Shown: piece after piece, positions 1 to 5,233 of the stretch
Layout: every line of letters starts with the position of its first letter
Position numbering within the stretch: position 1 is the first letter of the stretch
Origin: Rhodococcus sp. IITR03
GTDB lineage: Bacteria; Actinomycetota; Actinomycetes; Mycobacteriales; Mycobacteriaceae
Length of the DNA: 5,233 bases
NCBI GenBank assembly: GCA_001017865.1
Contig: LATQ01000122.1
Span: 1-5,233, forward strand
Reading direction: 5' to 3'
Notes under the pieces: generated by a model
Databases searched by the model: none
What the model saw: the letters and a program-made list of their open reading frames with translations, nothing else
What the model was told of the DNA's origin: nothing
Program-made: the position numbers and the translations under genes

Positions 1-1
1 A

Positions 2-810
2 CCGACACCGCCGCGTGCCCCGTCGCCCGTCGGGATGCTCGCGCGTGCCGTCCTGCGGCTGTCCTTCTCGATCCCGCGGGTGATCGCCGACGGACGACGG
101 GCGGTGGAGGCGCAGCGTCGGCTCGCCGACCCGTCGATTCCGCAGCCCACACCGGGGAGGCCGCTGGTCGCCGTGAACACCGCGCCCGGACCGCGCCGAA
201 CGGTGTGCACACTCGTGTTCGACGCCGTCGATCTGCGCCGCGTCGGCACGGTCACCGTCGGCGCGCTCACCGCGATCGGCGCCGCCCTGTCGCAGTTCCT
301 CGGCGTCGACGAACTGTCCGCAGAGGTGCCGGTCGCGGTGCGCCGGGCACGGCCCGCAACAGCTACCGCAATGTCGGCGTCGACCTGCACTGCGCGATCC
401 GCGACCCGCACGAACGTGCCGCGGCGATCGCCGCCGACCTGGCGTTGCAGCGGATCCGTGCGCGGCACCCCGCCATGGCGATCCGGGCCCGCACCGACGA
501 CCACGTCCCGGCGCCGCTGCTGCGATTCGGTACCGACCGCCTCGACCTGTCCGCCGTCCCACCCACCGTCACGGGCAACACCGTCGTGTCGAGCGTCGAC
601 CGCGGGCCGGCAGACCTCGAACTCGGCGGTGGACGGGTGCGGTTCACCTCCGGCTTCCCCGGCCTGTCGCCCGTGCAGGCACTCACCCACGGCGTGCACG
701 GGATCGGCGACACCGTGACCCTGTCGGTGACGACCTCCCCGGACGTCCTCGACGCGGCAGGTCTCGCTCGGTACGTCGCCCTGCTGCACGAGGCGGTCGC
801 CTCGCTGTAA
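2..810 (+). CDS. WS/DGAT-like acyltransferase, C-terminal part, 5'-truncated by window edge and frameshifted
   Basis: This is the C-terminal part of a wax ester synthase/acyl-CoA:diacylglycerol acyltransferase family protein. Such enzymes join an acyl-CoA to a fatty alcohol or diacylglycerol to make storage lipid. The reading frame is open from the left edge, so the N-terminal half, where the HHxxxDG catalytic motif normally sits, is outside the window. Visible family features are the linker and beta/alpha segment VCTLVFDAVDLRRVGTV, a PVAVRR segment (families usually read VPVSxR), NSYRNVGVDL, DPHERAAAIAADL, and a C-terminal DUF1298-like end with TVVSSVDRGPADLELGGGRV and PGLSPVQAL. The first part reads in frame 2 up to about 343 and the rest in frame 1 to the TAA at 808-810. 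A missing base near 343-347, for example CCC read as CC, restores about 269 residues. As written, frame 2 stops at 716-718. The family call is fairly sure; substrate is unknown. Whether the gene is truly broken cannot be decided here. Confidence 0.72.
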   Translation, partial: DTAACPVARRDARACRPAAVLLDPAGDRRRTTGGGGAASARRPVDSAAHTGEAAGRREHRARTAPNGVHTRVRRRRSAPRRHGHRRRAHRDRRRPVAVPRRRRTVRRGAGRGAPGTARNSYRNVGVDLHCAIRDPHERAAAIAADLALQRIRARHPAMAIRARTDDHVPAPLLRFGTDRLDLSAVPPTVTGNTVVSSVDRGPADLELGGGRVRFTSGFPGLSPVQALTHGVHGIGDTVTLSVTTSPDVLDAAGLARYVALLHEAVASL

Positions 811-811
811 C

Positions 812-840
812 GTGCCCCGAATCCAACGATGGAGGGGCAC
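812..840 (+). promoter_or_regulatory. Shine-Dalgarno of the SDR gene, partly inside a 7-bp inverted repeat
   Basis: GGAGGGG at 831-837 is a strong ribosome binding site; its GGAGG core at 831-835 lies 5 bases before ATG 841. This decides the start at 841 rather than the in-frame ATG at 829, which itself precedes and overlaps the site. GTGCCCC (812-818) and GGGGCAC (834-840) are perfect inverted copies around a 15-base loop, so a hairpin could pair part of the ribosome binding site. The upstream stop codon at 808-810 lies just before it, so ribosomes ending the upstream gene could keep it open. The regulatory role is inference. Confidence 0.55.
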
Positions 841-1686
841 ATGGCGGTATATGCGGTGACGGGTGCCGCGTCGGGAATGGGCCGGGCGAGCGCGGAGCGG
901 TTGCGGACCGCCGGGCACACGGTGATCGGCATCGACCTGAAGGACACCGAGGTCACGGCGGACCTGTCCACCCCGGAGGGCCGTTCCCACGCCGTCCGGG
1001 CCACGCTCGAGCTGGCAGGCAGCCGTCTCGACGGTGCCGTGCTCGCCGCGGGCCTGGGCCCCACCCCCGGCAAGGAGAAGATCATCGCGCAGGTCAACGT
1101 GCGCGGCGTGATCGATCTGCTCGTCGGCTGGCGAGCGGCTCTGGCCGCCTCCGCGAACAGCAAGGTGGTGGTGTTCGGGTCCAATTCGACGACCACGACT
1201 CCCGGCGTACCGAACTCGGCGGTGAAGGCCTTCCTCGCCGGCGACATGGACAAGGGCGTCGCGCGCACCACGCGCATCCCGCAGGCGGGTCCGCCGTTCA
1301 CCTACGCGGCGTCGAAGATCGCCGTGACCCGATGGGCGCGACGCGCCGCGGTCACCCCCCAGTGGGCGGGTGCCGGCATCCGCCTCAACATCCTCGCGCC
1401 CGGAGCGATCTCCACCCCGCTGCTCGACGCACAACTCGAGAGCCCGCTCAAGAAGGCGGTGGAGAGCTTCCCCGTCCCGCTCGGGGGCTTCGGGAAGCCC
1501 GAGGAGATCGCGCAGTGGGTCGAATTCATGCTGTCGCCGGCAGCGGACTTCATGACGGGCAGCGTCGTGGTGGTCGACGGCGGGACCGAGGCGTACTTCC
1601 GTCCCGACGACTGGCCGGTGCGGGTCCCGCTCCGGTCGATCCCGCGTTACCTGCTCGGTATGCGCAGGTTCGGGCGCCGCAAGTGA
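841..1686 (+). CDS. Short-chain dehydrogenase/reductase, 3-alpha-hydroxysteroid dehydrogenase/carbonyl reductase type
   Basis: This is a cytosolic NAD(P)-dependent oxidoreductase of the classical SDR family, 281 residues from ATG 841. The cofactor motif TGAASGMG is at residues 7-14. Asp32 ends strand beta-2 (IGIDLKD), which favours NAD(H) over NADP(H). The catalytic set is Ser114 (VVVFGSNS), Tyr155 and Lys159 (YAASK). LNILAPGAISTPLL and VVVDGGTEAY are the usual later SDR motifs. The run IDLKDTEVTADLSTPEGR, the insert before YAASK and the catalytic numbering match my memory of the Comamonas testosteroni 3-alpha-HSD/carbonyl reductase, so a hydroxysteroid or other hydroxy/keto substrate is plausible but unproven. 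The protein is about 24 residues longer than that enzyme, with a basic C-terminal tail (RSIPRYLLGMRRFGRRK) that could touch the membrane. It follows the acyltransferase by 30 bases, probably in one transcript. The frame is intact, unlike four of its neighbours. Confidence 0.88.
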   Translation: MAVYAVTGAASGMGRASAERLRTAGHTVIGIDLKDTEVTADLSTPEGRSHAVRATLELAGSRLDGAVLAAGLGPTPGKEKIIAQVNVRGVIDLLVGWRAALAASANSKVVVFGSNSTTTTPGVPNSAVKAFLAGDMDKGVARTTRIPQAGPPFTYAASKIAVTRWARRAAVTPQWAGAGIRLNILAPGAISTPLLDAQLESPLKKAVESFPVPLGGFGKPEEIAQWVEFMLSPAADFMTGSVVVVDGGTEAYFRPDDWPVRVPLRSIPRYLLGMRRFGRRK

Positions 1687-1711
1687 GGGTCCGCGCAGTG
1701 CGGACCCTCAC
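1683..1711. terminator. Stem-loop, probable bidirectional terminator between convergent genes
   Basis: GTGAGGGTCCGC (1683-1694) and GCGGACCCTCAC (1700-1711) form a perfect 12-bp stem with a 5-base loop. It starts inside the last codons of the SDR gene, including its TGA stop at 1684-1686, and ends 12 bases before the stop of the opposing small gene. There is no T-tract on either side, as is common for actinobacterial hairpin terminators. The position between convergent genes supports termination in both directions. Confidence 0.75.
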
Positions 1712-1723
1712 CGGGCTCCCGTA

Positions 1724-2014
1724 TCAGGCGAAGTAGTCGCCGAATCCGTAGATCGCGTCGAACGCGCTGGTGGGCAATACATCCACTGCGTTCACGCGGT
1801 AGGACGGGTACGAGTTCTGCATCAGGTCGCGCACGAACCGCAGGGCGTGGATCGCGTCGACGGCGTCGACGGTGATCGTGAGCTGGGCGCGACCGTTGTC
1901 GCTGCGCCCCACCGCCCCGTGGTGCGGGACGATCGGTTCGATGAGGTCGACCGTCTCGTCGTCGGTCAGGCGATCGAGGTCGGCGTCGAGTTCGATCATC
2001 GCGTTGTATTCCAT
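1724..2014 (-). CDS. Small protein of unknown function, 96 residues
   Basis: I do not recognise a characterised function. The protein begins [20 protein letters not shown] and is acidic and soluble, with no signal peptide or membrane segment. It reads as alternating predicted strands and helices: a first strand (YNAMIEL), a helix around [12 protein letters not shown], a strand AQLTITVDA, a helix [13 protein letters not shown] and a strand [10 protein letters not shown]. This beta-alpha-beta-beta-alpha-beta order suggests a ferredoxin/ACT-like fold (inference). Short proteins with a similar MEYNA...IEL beginning and a central 'h.AVGRS..G...LT.T..A' pattern are, as I recall, common in actinobacteria as hypothetical proteins. 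The start is supported by GGAG on the minus strand (2025-2022), 7 bases before the ATG. The frame is intact. It is convergent with the SDR gene and divergent from the ABC operon, so it is its own transcription unit. Confidence 0.72.
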   Translation of the reverse strand: MEYNAMIELDADLDRLTDDETVDLIEPIVPHHGAVGRSDNGRAQLTITVDAVDAIHALRFVRDLMQNSYPSYRVNAVDVLPTSAFDAIYGFGDYFA

Positions 2015-2016
2015 GT

Positions 2017-2037
2017 GTGTTCTCCCGTGTCGAACAC
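2017..2037 (-). promoter_or_regulatory. Leader of the small minus-strand gene: ribosome binding site within an inverted repeat
   Basis: GTGTTC (2017-2022) and GAACAC (2032-2037) are perfect inverted copies with a 9-base gap, directly upstream of the minus-strand ATG at 2014. The GGAG ribosome binding site (minus strand, 2025-2022) lies in the gap and the edge of one arm. It could be a small hairpin or a dyad operator; a 6-bp repeat can also arise by chance. Confidence 0.35.
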
Positions 2038-2121
2038 CCGAGCGGCCTCGCGCCGCGCGGGTAGGCCTCGACGGGAAACACGCACGGCGACATCATGCCC
2101 GACCCGGACGACCCTCGCCAT

Positions 2122-2144
2122 CATCCGATCGGGGGACATCCGAT
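2122..2144 (+). repeat. Direct repeat CATCCGAT, two copies, possible operator of the ABC operon
   Basis: CATCCGAT occurs at 2122-2129 and again at 2137-2144. The copies are 15 bases apart start to start, and 52 bases before the ATPase start at 2196. Tandem half-sites in front of a gene set encoding its own two-component system could be a response-regulator binding site. This is inference; eight bases twice in GC-rich DNA is weak evidence alone. Confidence 0.3.
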
Positions 2145-2195
2145 AGCGACGGTCGGAGGATGTGCGCGACCGGTACTCCGCGCGACGCTCGATGC

Positions 2196-3103
2196 ATGCC
2201 GATCGTCGAAGTGAACAATCTGCACAAGTCCTACGGAGGTCGTGCCGTCGTGGACGGCGTGAGCTTCGAAGTCCACGAAGGTGAGATATTCGGGATCCTC
2301 GGCCCGAACGGGGCCGGGAAGACGACCTCCGTCGAACACATCTCGGGTCTTCGAAAACCCGACGAGGCACCGTCCGCGTCGCCGGCCTCGACCCGGTCCG
2401 CGACCACCGGGCCGTCACCGAACTGCTCGGCACGCAGCTGCAGCAGAGCGAGCTGCAACCGAAACTGACCGTGCGCGAGGCGCTCCGGCTGTACGCGGCC
2501 TTCTACGCCCGGCCCGCGGACGGTGATGCGCTTGCCGAACGCCTCGGCCTGGGCCGCATGCTCGACACCCGGTTCACGAAACTGTCCGGGGGCCAGAAAC
2601 AGCGGCTGTTCATCGCACTGGCACTCATCGGTTCACCGCGCGTCGTCGTCCTCGACGAGCTCACCACCGGACTCGACCCGCGTGGACGCCGTGATACCTG
2701 GGAACTGATCGAGGAAGTGCGCGATTCCGGCGTCACCGTCCTGCTCGTCACCCATTTCATGGAAGAGGCGCAGCGCCTCTGCGACCGTGTCGCGGTCTTC
2801 GATTCCGGGCGCATCCGTGCGCTGGGGACCCCGGCCCAGCTGATCGGGCAATCGTCCGCAGCGATCGTCGTCTCGTTCCACCCGTCCGGTCCGCTCGACC
2901 AGGCACTCCTCGAGGCCCTGCCCGGCGTCGTCTCCGTGCACACCACCCGGGAACGGGTGGCCGTCGAAGGCAGCGAGGAGTCGATCCACGCGGTACTCGC
3001 CCTGTTGGGACGCCTCGGCGTCACGGCCGAACGCCTCCGCATCGCCGAAGCGACCCTCGACGATGCCTACCTCGATCTCACCGACAGCAGGAGCACGTCA
3101 TGA
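2196..3103 (+). CDS. ABC transporter ATP-binding protein, DrrA-like, frameshifted near 2366
   Basis: This is the cytoplasmic ATPase of an ABC exporter, about 302 residues once one base is restored. Motifs in corrected numbering are Walker [10 protein letters not shown] (36-44), a Q-loop around Gln83 (QLQQSELQ), signature LSGGQ (130-134), Walker B VVVLDE with Asp154 and Glu155, and switch His187 (VTHFMEEA). A DrrA/DUF4162-like tail ends in [12 protein letters not shown]. Leu156 replaces the usual proline of LDEPTTGLD. The first part reads in frame 3 to GLRKPDE (about 2366), the rest in frame 2 from [15 protein letters not shown] in place of GAGGGC explains this as one missing G. As written, frame 3 stops at 2466-2468. 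Homology fixes the start at ATG 2196; there is no good ribosome binding site before it, and an in-frame ATG at 2160 is the alternative. Its TGA overlaps the permease ATG (ATGA, 3100-3103). The likely cargo is a drug, lipid or other amphiphile, which cannot be told from sequence. Confidence 0.85.
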
Positions 3104-3899
3104 CCGACCCGACCGTCCGCACGCGGCTCGTCGAGACATCGACGACCAGCGCCCCGGCGCTGTCCGCCTCGACCGCCGTTCTGCGTACCGAGGCACGATT
3201 GTTCACACGGGAACCCGGGGCGCTCTTCTGGATCCTCGTCTTCCCCACGCTGTTGCTCGTGATCCTCGGCATGATTCCCGGTTTCCGGAACCGGATCCGG
3301 AGCTCGGTGGTCTGCGGGTGATCGATCTGTACGTCCCCGTGGCGATCCTTGTGGCGATGATCGTGGCCGGTGTCCAGACGATGCCCGCGGTGTTGTCGTC
3401 GTATCGCGAACGGGGCATCCTCCGCAGGCTCGCCGTGACCCCGGCGAATCCGTCGCACCTGCTGACCGCGCAGATCGTGGTGCACGCGATCGCAGTCCTG
3501 GCGTCGGTGGTCCTCGCGCTGATCGTCGGTCGGGCGGCCTTCGGAGTCGCCTTCCCCGCCCAGCCCTGGGGATACGCATTCGCGGTACTCGTCACTCTCG
3601 CTGCGGCACTGAGCGCGGGAGCGACACTGGCTGCGGTGGCACCGTCGGTGCGGATCGCCCAGACGCTGGGCACGATCGTGTTCTTCCCGCTGATGTTCAG
3701 TGCGGGCGTGTGGCTTCCGGTGCAGGCGATGCCCGAGTTGCTGCGGAGGATCGTGGAGTTGACACCCTTCGGTGCCGCAGCGCAACTGCTCGACGAGACC
3801 GCCGCGGGCGACTGGCCGAATCTCGGTGGGATCGCGGTCGTGGTGTGCTGGACTGTCGTCCTGACCGGCGTGGCGATCCGGTGGTTCCGTTGGCAGTGA
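3100..3899 (+). CDS. ABC-2 type transporter permease, frameshifted near 3290
   Basis: This is the membrane subunit paired with the ATPase just upstream, about 266 residues after one base is restored, a usual length for DrrB-like ABC-2 permeases. After a cytoplasmic N-terminus comes a first helix at about 42-59 (FWILVFPTLLLVILGMIP). Next are an outer loop PELGGLRVIDLYVP, a second helix, and the conserved cytoplasmic loop SSYRERGILRRLAVTP. Hydrophobic segments follow (AVLASVVLALIVG, YAFAVLVTLAAALSAG, TIVFFPLMFSAGVWLPV), with a last helix near IAVVVCWTVVLTGVAI. The N-terminal part reads in frame 1 and stops at 3319-3321; the rest reads in frame 3. One C missing after GFRN (AACCGG for AACCCGG, 3289-3294) rejoins them as GFRNPDPELGGL. 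The start has AGGAG at 3089-3093, 6 bases upstream, and overlaps the ATPase stop, so translation is likely coupled. Confidence 0.85.
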
Positions 3900-3925
3900 C
3901 CGCGTCGACCGTCATCCTGGAAGCC

Positions 3926-5136
3926 ATGACGGATTCGACGACCACCGACGATCCGTGGCAACGGACCTACAGATGGGCGCCGGTGGGGATGCTCGCCACC
4001 GGCACCGTCCTGTCCGTCGGCACCGCGACGTTGTTGATGAGTCCCGCCGAGCGGTACACGGCAGCGGTGCTCACCGCGGTGGCGGTGGGTCTGGAACTGT
4101 GGCGGGGCCGTCGCCGTCGGTCGATGCCCGAGGGCGACGCGGTCTACTACCTCCTCCGGTCCGCCCTGGCGTTCGTCCTGAGCTGGCTCAACCCGTTCTT
4201 TGCGATCTACGCGGCCTCCGGTTACTTCGATGCCCACGCGATGCTGCCGGACCGTTGGATCCGGTTCGGGCTGCTCGTCACCGCAGTGACGGTGGCGGGT
4301 TCGCAGGCGGGCGGTCTGCCGCCGGAGGACACGACCATGTGGATCGCGTTCGGGCTCCTCGTCGTGCTCAACGCGTCGATCTCCATGCTGATGATGAGGC
4401 TCGCCGAACGAGACGAGCAACGCAGTCTCGAACGGCTGGCTGCGATCGCCGAACTCGAACGCACCAACGTGCAGCTCGAGAACGCGCTGTCCGAGAACGA
4501 GGCTCTGCACGCGCAGCTGCTGGTCCACGCCCGGGAAGCGGGGATCGACGACGAGCGTCGCCGACTCGCCGCGGAGATCCACGACACCCTCGCCCAAGGC
4601 CTGGCCGGGATCGTCACGCAGCTGCAGGCCGCGCAGGACACCACCGACCGGAGGCGGCGCGGCGCCACGTCGAGAGGGCGACGGACCTCGCCCGACGCAG
4701 CCTCGGCGACGCCCGTCGTTCGGTGCGCAATCTCGCTCCCGAGGTACTCGAACACCGCACGCTCGACGACGCGCTCGCCCACGAGGTGGCGAAATGGTCC
4801 ACCGAACACGGAATCCGAGCCGATCTCACGGTCACGGGTTCCTCGGAACCGCTGCACGACGACATCGGGGTGACGTTGTTCCGGATCACCCAGGAGGCGC
4901 TCGCGAACGTCGCGAAGCATTCCTCGGCGTGCCGCGCGGGTGTCACGGTGTCGTACATGGACGACGAGGTGAGTGTGGACATCCGGGACGACGGGTGCGG
5001 GTTCGACCCGACAGTGAACGCGGGCGACGGATTCGGGTTGCGGGGCATGCAATCCCGTGCCGACCGGATCGCCGGTGTCGTGGACGTCGAGTCCGAACCG
5101 GGAGTGGGGACCGCAGTCTCGGTGCGGGTGCGCTGA
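3926..5136 (+). CDS. Sensor histidine kinase, NarL/DesK type (HisKA_3), frameshifted near 4650
   Basis: This is a membrane two-component kinase of about 403 residues after one base is restored. The N-terminal half has about five hydrophobic segments (near PVGMLATGTVLSVGTATLL, YTAAVLTAVAVGLEL, LLRSALAFVLSWL, FGLLVTAVTVAG, MWIAFGLLVVLNASISMLMM) with only short loops. A coiled coil (about 160-210, LAERDEQRSLERL onward) leads to the HisKA_3 box ERRRLAAEIHDTLAQG with phospho-acceptor His219. The HATPase_c domain follows: N-box RITQEALANVAKH with Asn328, then DDGCGF, GFGLRGM and EPGVGTAV. The reading moves from frame 2 to frame 1 after TDR (about residue 242). A missing G (CGGAG for CGGGAG, 4649-4653) joins it to EAARRHVERATDLARRSL. 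As written, the protein stops at 4871-4873 without an ATPase domain. An alternative start GTG 3896 overlaps the permease TGA (GTGA) and is equally credible. The context suggests it senses exporter cargo or membrane stress. Confidence 0.85.
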
Positions 5137-5154
5137 TCAGGCGGGGAGGGTGTC

Positions 5155-5233
5155 GTGAGGGGAGGGGCGAGATCACCGGTGCGATCGTCGGCGAGTCACC
5201 CGTCCGTGCGGGACGGCTGCGCGGGTGTTCTCC
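5155..5233 (+). CDS. Possible start of a NarL/LuxR-type response regulator, cut by window edge and apparently frame-scrambled
   Basis: A response regulator is expected right after a NarL-type kinase. From about 5194 the frame reads SHPSVRDGCAGVL, close to the family's DDHPVVRDGLRGVL. Just upstream the hydrophobic first strand (ITGAIVGE, 5172-5195) lies in another frame. Adding a C (GGCCTG) and a G (GGGGTG) would also turn DGCAGVL into DGLRGVFS. Candidate GTG starts are 5155 and 5179; a purine-rich GGGGAGGGG lies at 5158-5166. No single frame gives a clean receiver N-terminus, and the conserved acidic pair is not visible. The call rests on context plus this short motif. Confidence 0.35.
   Translation, partial: MRGGARSPVRSSASHPSVRDGCAGVL

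Larger units (their letters stand above)
2015..2195. other. Divergent intergenic region upstream of the small gene and the ABC operon
   Basis: This 181-base stretch separates two divergent start codons, so it should carry promoters in both directions. I could not assign convincing -10/-35 boxes. It holds the inverted repeat at 2017-2037, a short GCGGC/GCCGC hairpin (2042-2046 and 2052-2056), and a direct repeat CATCCGAT at 2122-2129 and 2137-2144. No further gene is convincing here. Confidence 0.5.

Noticed and set aside
829..840. ATG at 829 as start of the SDR
   Set aside because: The strong GGAGGGG site lies after this ATG and is correctly spaced for ATG 841; the product from 841 begins directly with the SDR first strand, as the family expects.
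363..1301. 312-residue open frame on the minus strand
   Set aside because: It is opposite the acyltransferase and SDR genes, low in recognisable structure and rich in Ser/Arg/Pro. It is a shadow.
2015..2195. CRISPR array, tRNA or riboswitch in the intergenic region
   Set aside because: There are no regularly spaced repeats, no cloverleaf, and no conserved aptamer core that I can recognise.
2471..3103. Separate 210-residue ABC protein from GTG 2471
   Set aside because: It would lack Walker A, and the same frame is open upstream to 2369 with natural family sequence, so it is the second part of one frameshifted gene.
3203..4597. 464-residue open frame on the minus strand
   Set aside because: It lies opposite the permease and kinase, whose motifs are clear. 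Its composition is Arg/His/Gly-rich with no fold or motif, typical of antisense frames in GC-rich DNA.
338..4656. Programmed ribosomal frameshifting
   Set aside because: The shifts lack a slippery heptamer with a downstream structure that I can see, and four unrelated genes would need it at once. Missing bases explain all of them more simply.
4222..5052. 276-residue open frame on the minus strand
   Set aside because: It is antisense to the kinase HisKA and ATPase domains; no motif of its own was seen.

Overview
The window is high-GC DNA with strong G/C third-position preference and frequent GTG/ATG start overlaps. Together with a wax-ester-synthase/DGAT-type acyltransferase and a DrrA-like ABC exporter, this suggests a mycolic-acid actinomycete such as Rhodococcus or a relative. 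That assignment is inferred from gene content and style, not from a marker gene.

Layout. (1) Positions 2-810 hold the C-terminal part of a WS/DGAT-like acyltransferase that enters from the left edge. (2) 841-1686 is an intact short-chain dehydrogenase of the 3-alpha-hydroxysteroid dehydrogenase/carbonyl reductase type, probably co-transcribed with the acyltransferase. (3) A perfect 12-bp stem-loop at 1683-1711 separates it from a convergent small gene. (4) 1724-2014 on the minus strand is a 96-residue protein of unknown function. (5) 2015-2195 is a divergent intergenic region. (6) 2196-5136 is a tightly packed plus-strand operon: ABC ATPase, ABC-2 permease and membrane histidine kinase. The beginning of what may be the partner NarL/LuxR-type response regulator lies at the right edge.

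How the genes work together. The right half looks like a self-regulated exporter. A DrrAB-like ATPase/permease pair is followed by a DesK/NarL-family kinase with about five membrane helices and no obvious extracellular sensor domain, so it probably senses something in or at the membrane. This recalls the Bacillus LnrJK-LnrLMN arrangement. The left half concerns acyl ester or lipid chemistry and NAD(P)-dependent redox of a hydroxy/keto substrate.

The most striking direct observation is that four of the six main genes (acyltransferase, ATPase, permease, kinase) are each interrupted by one -1 frameshift. Each is repaired by adding one G or C to a short G/C run, and in each the family motifs continue cleanly on the other side. 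The response-regulator start at the right edge looks scrambled in a similar way. Uncorrected sequencing error is the simplest explanation; loss of a whole operon is the alternative. No clearly new biological system is visible.
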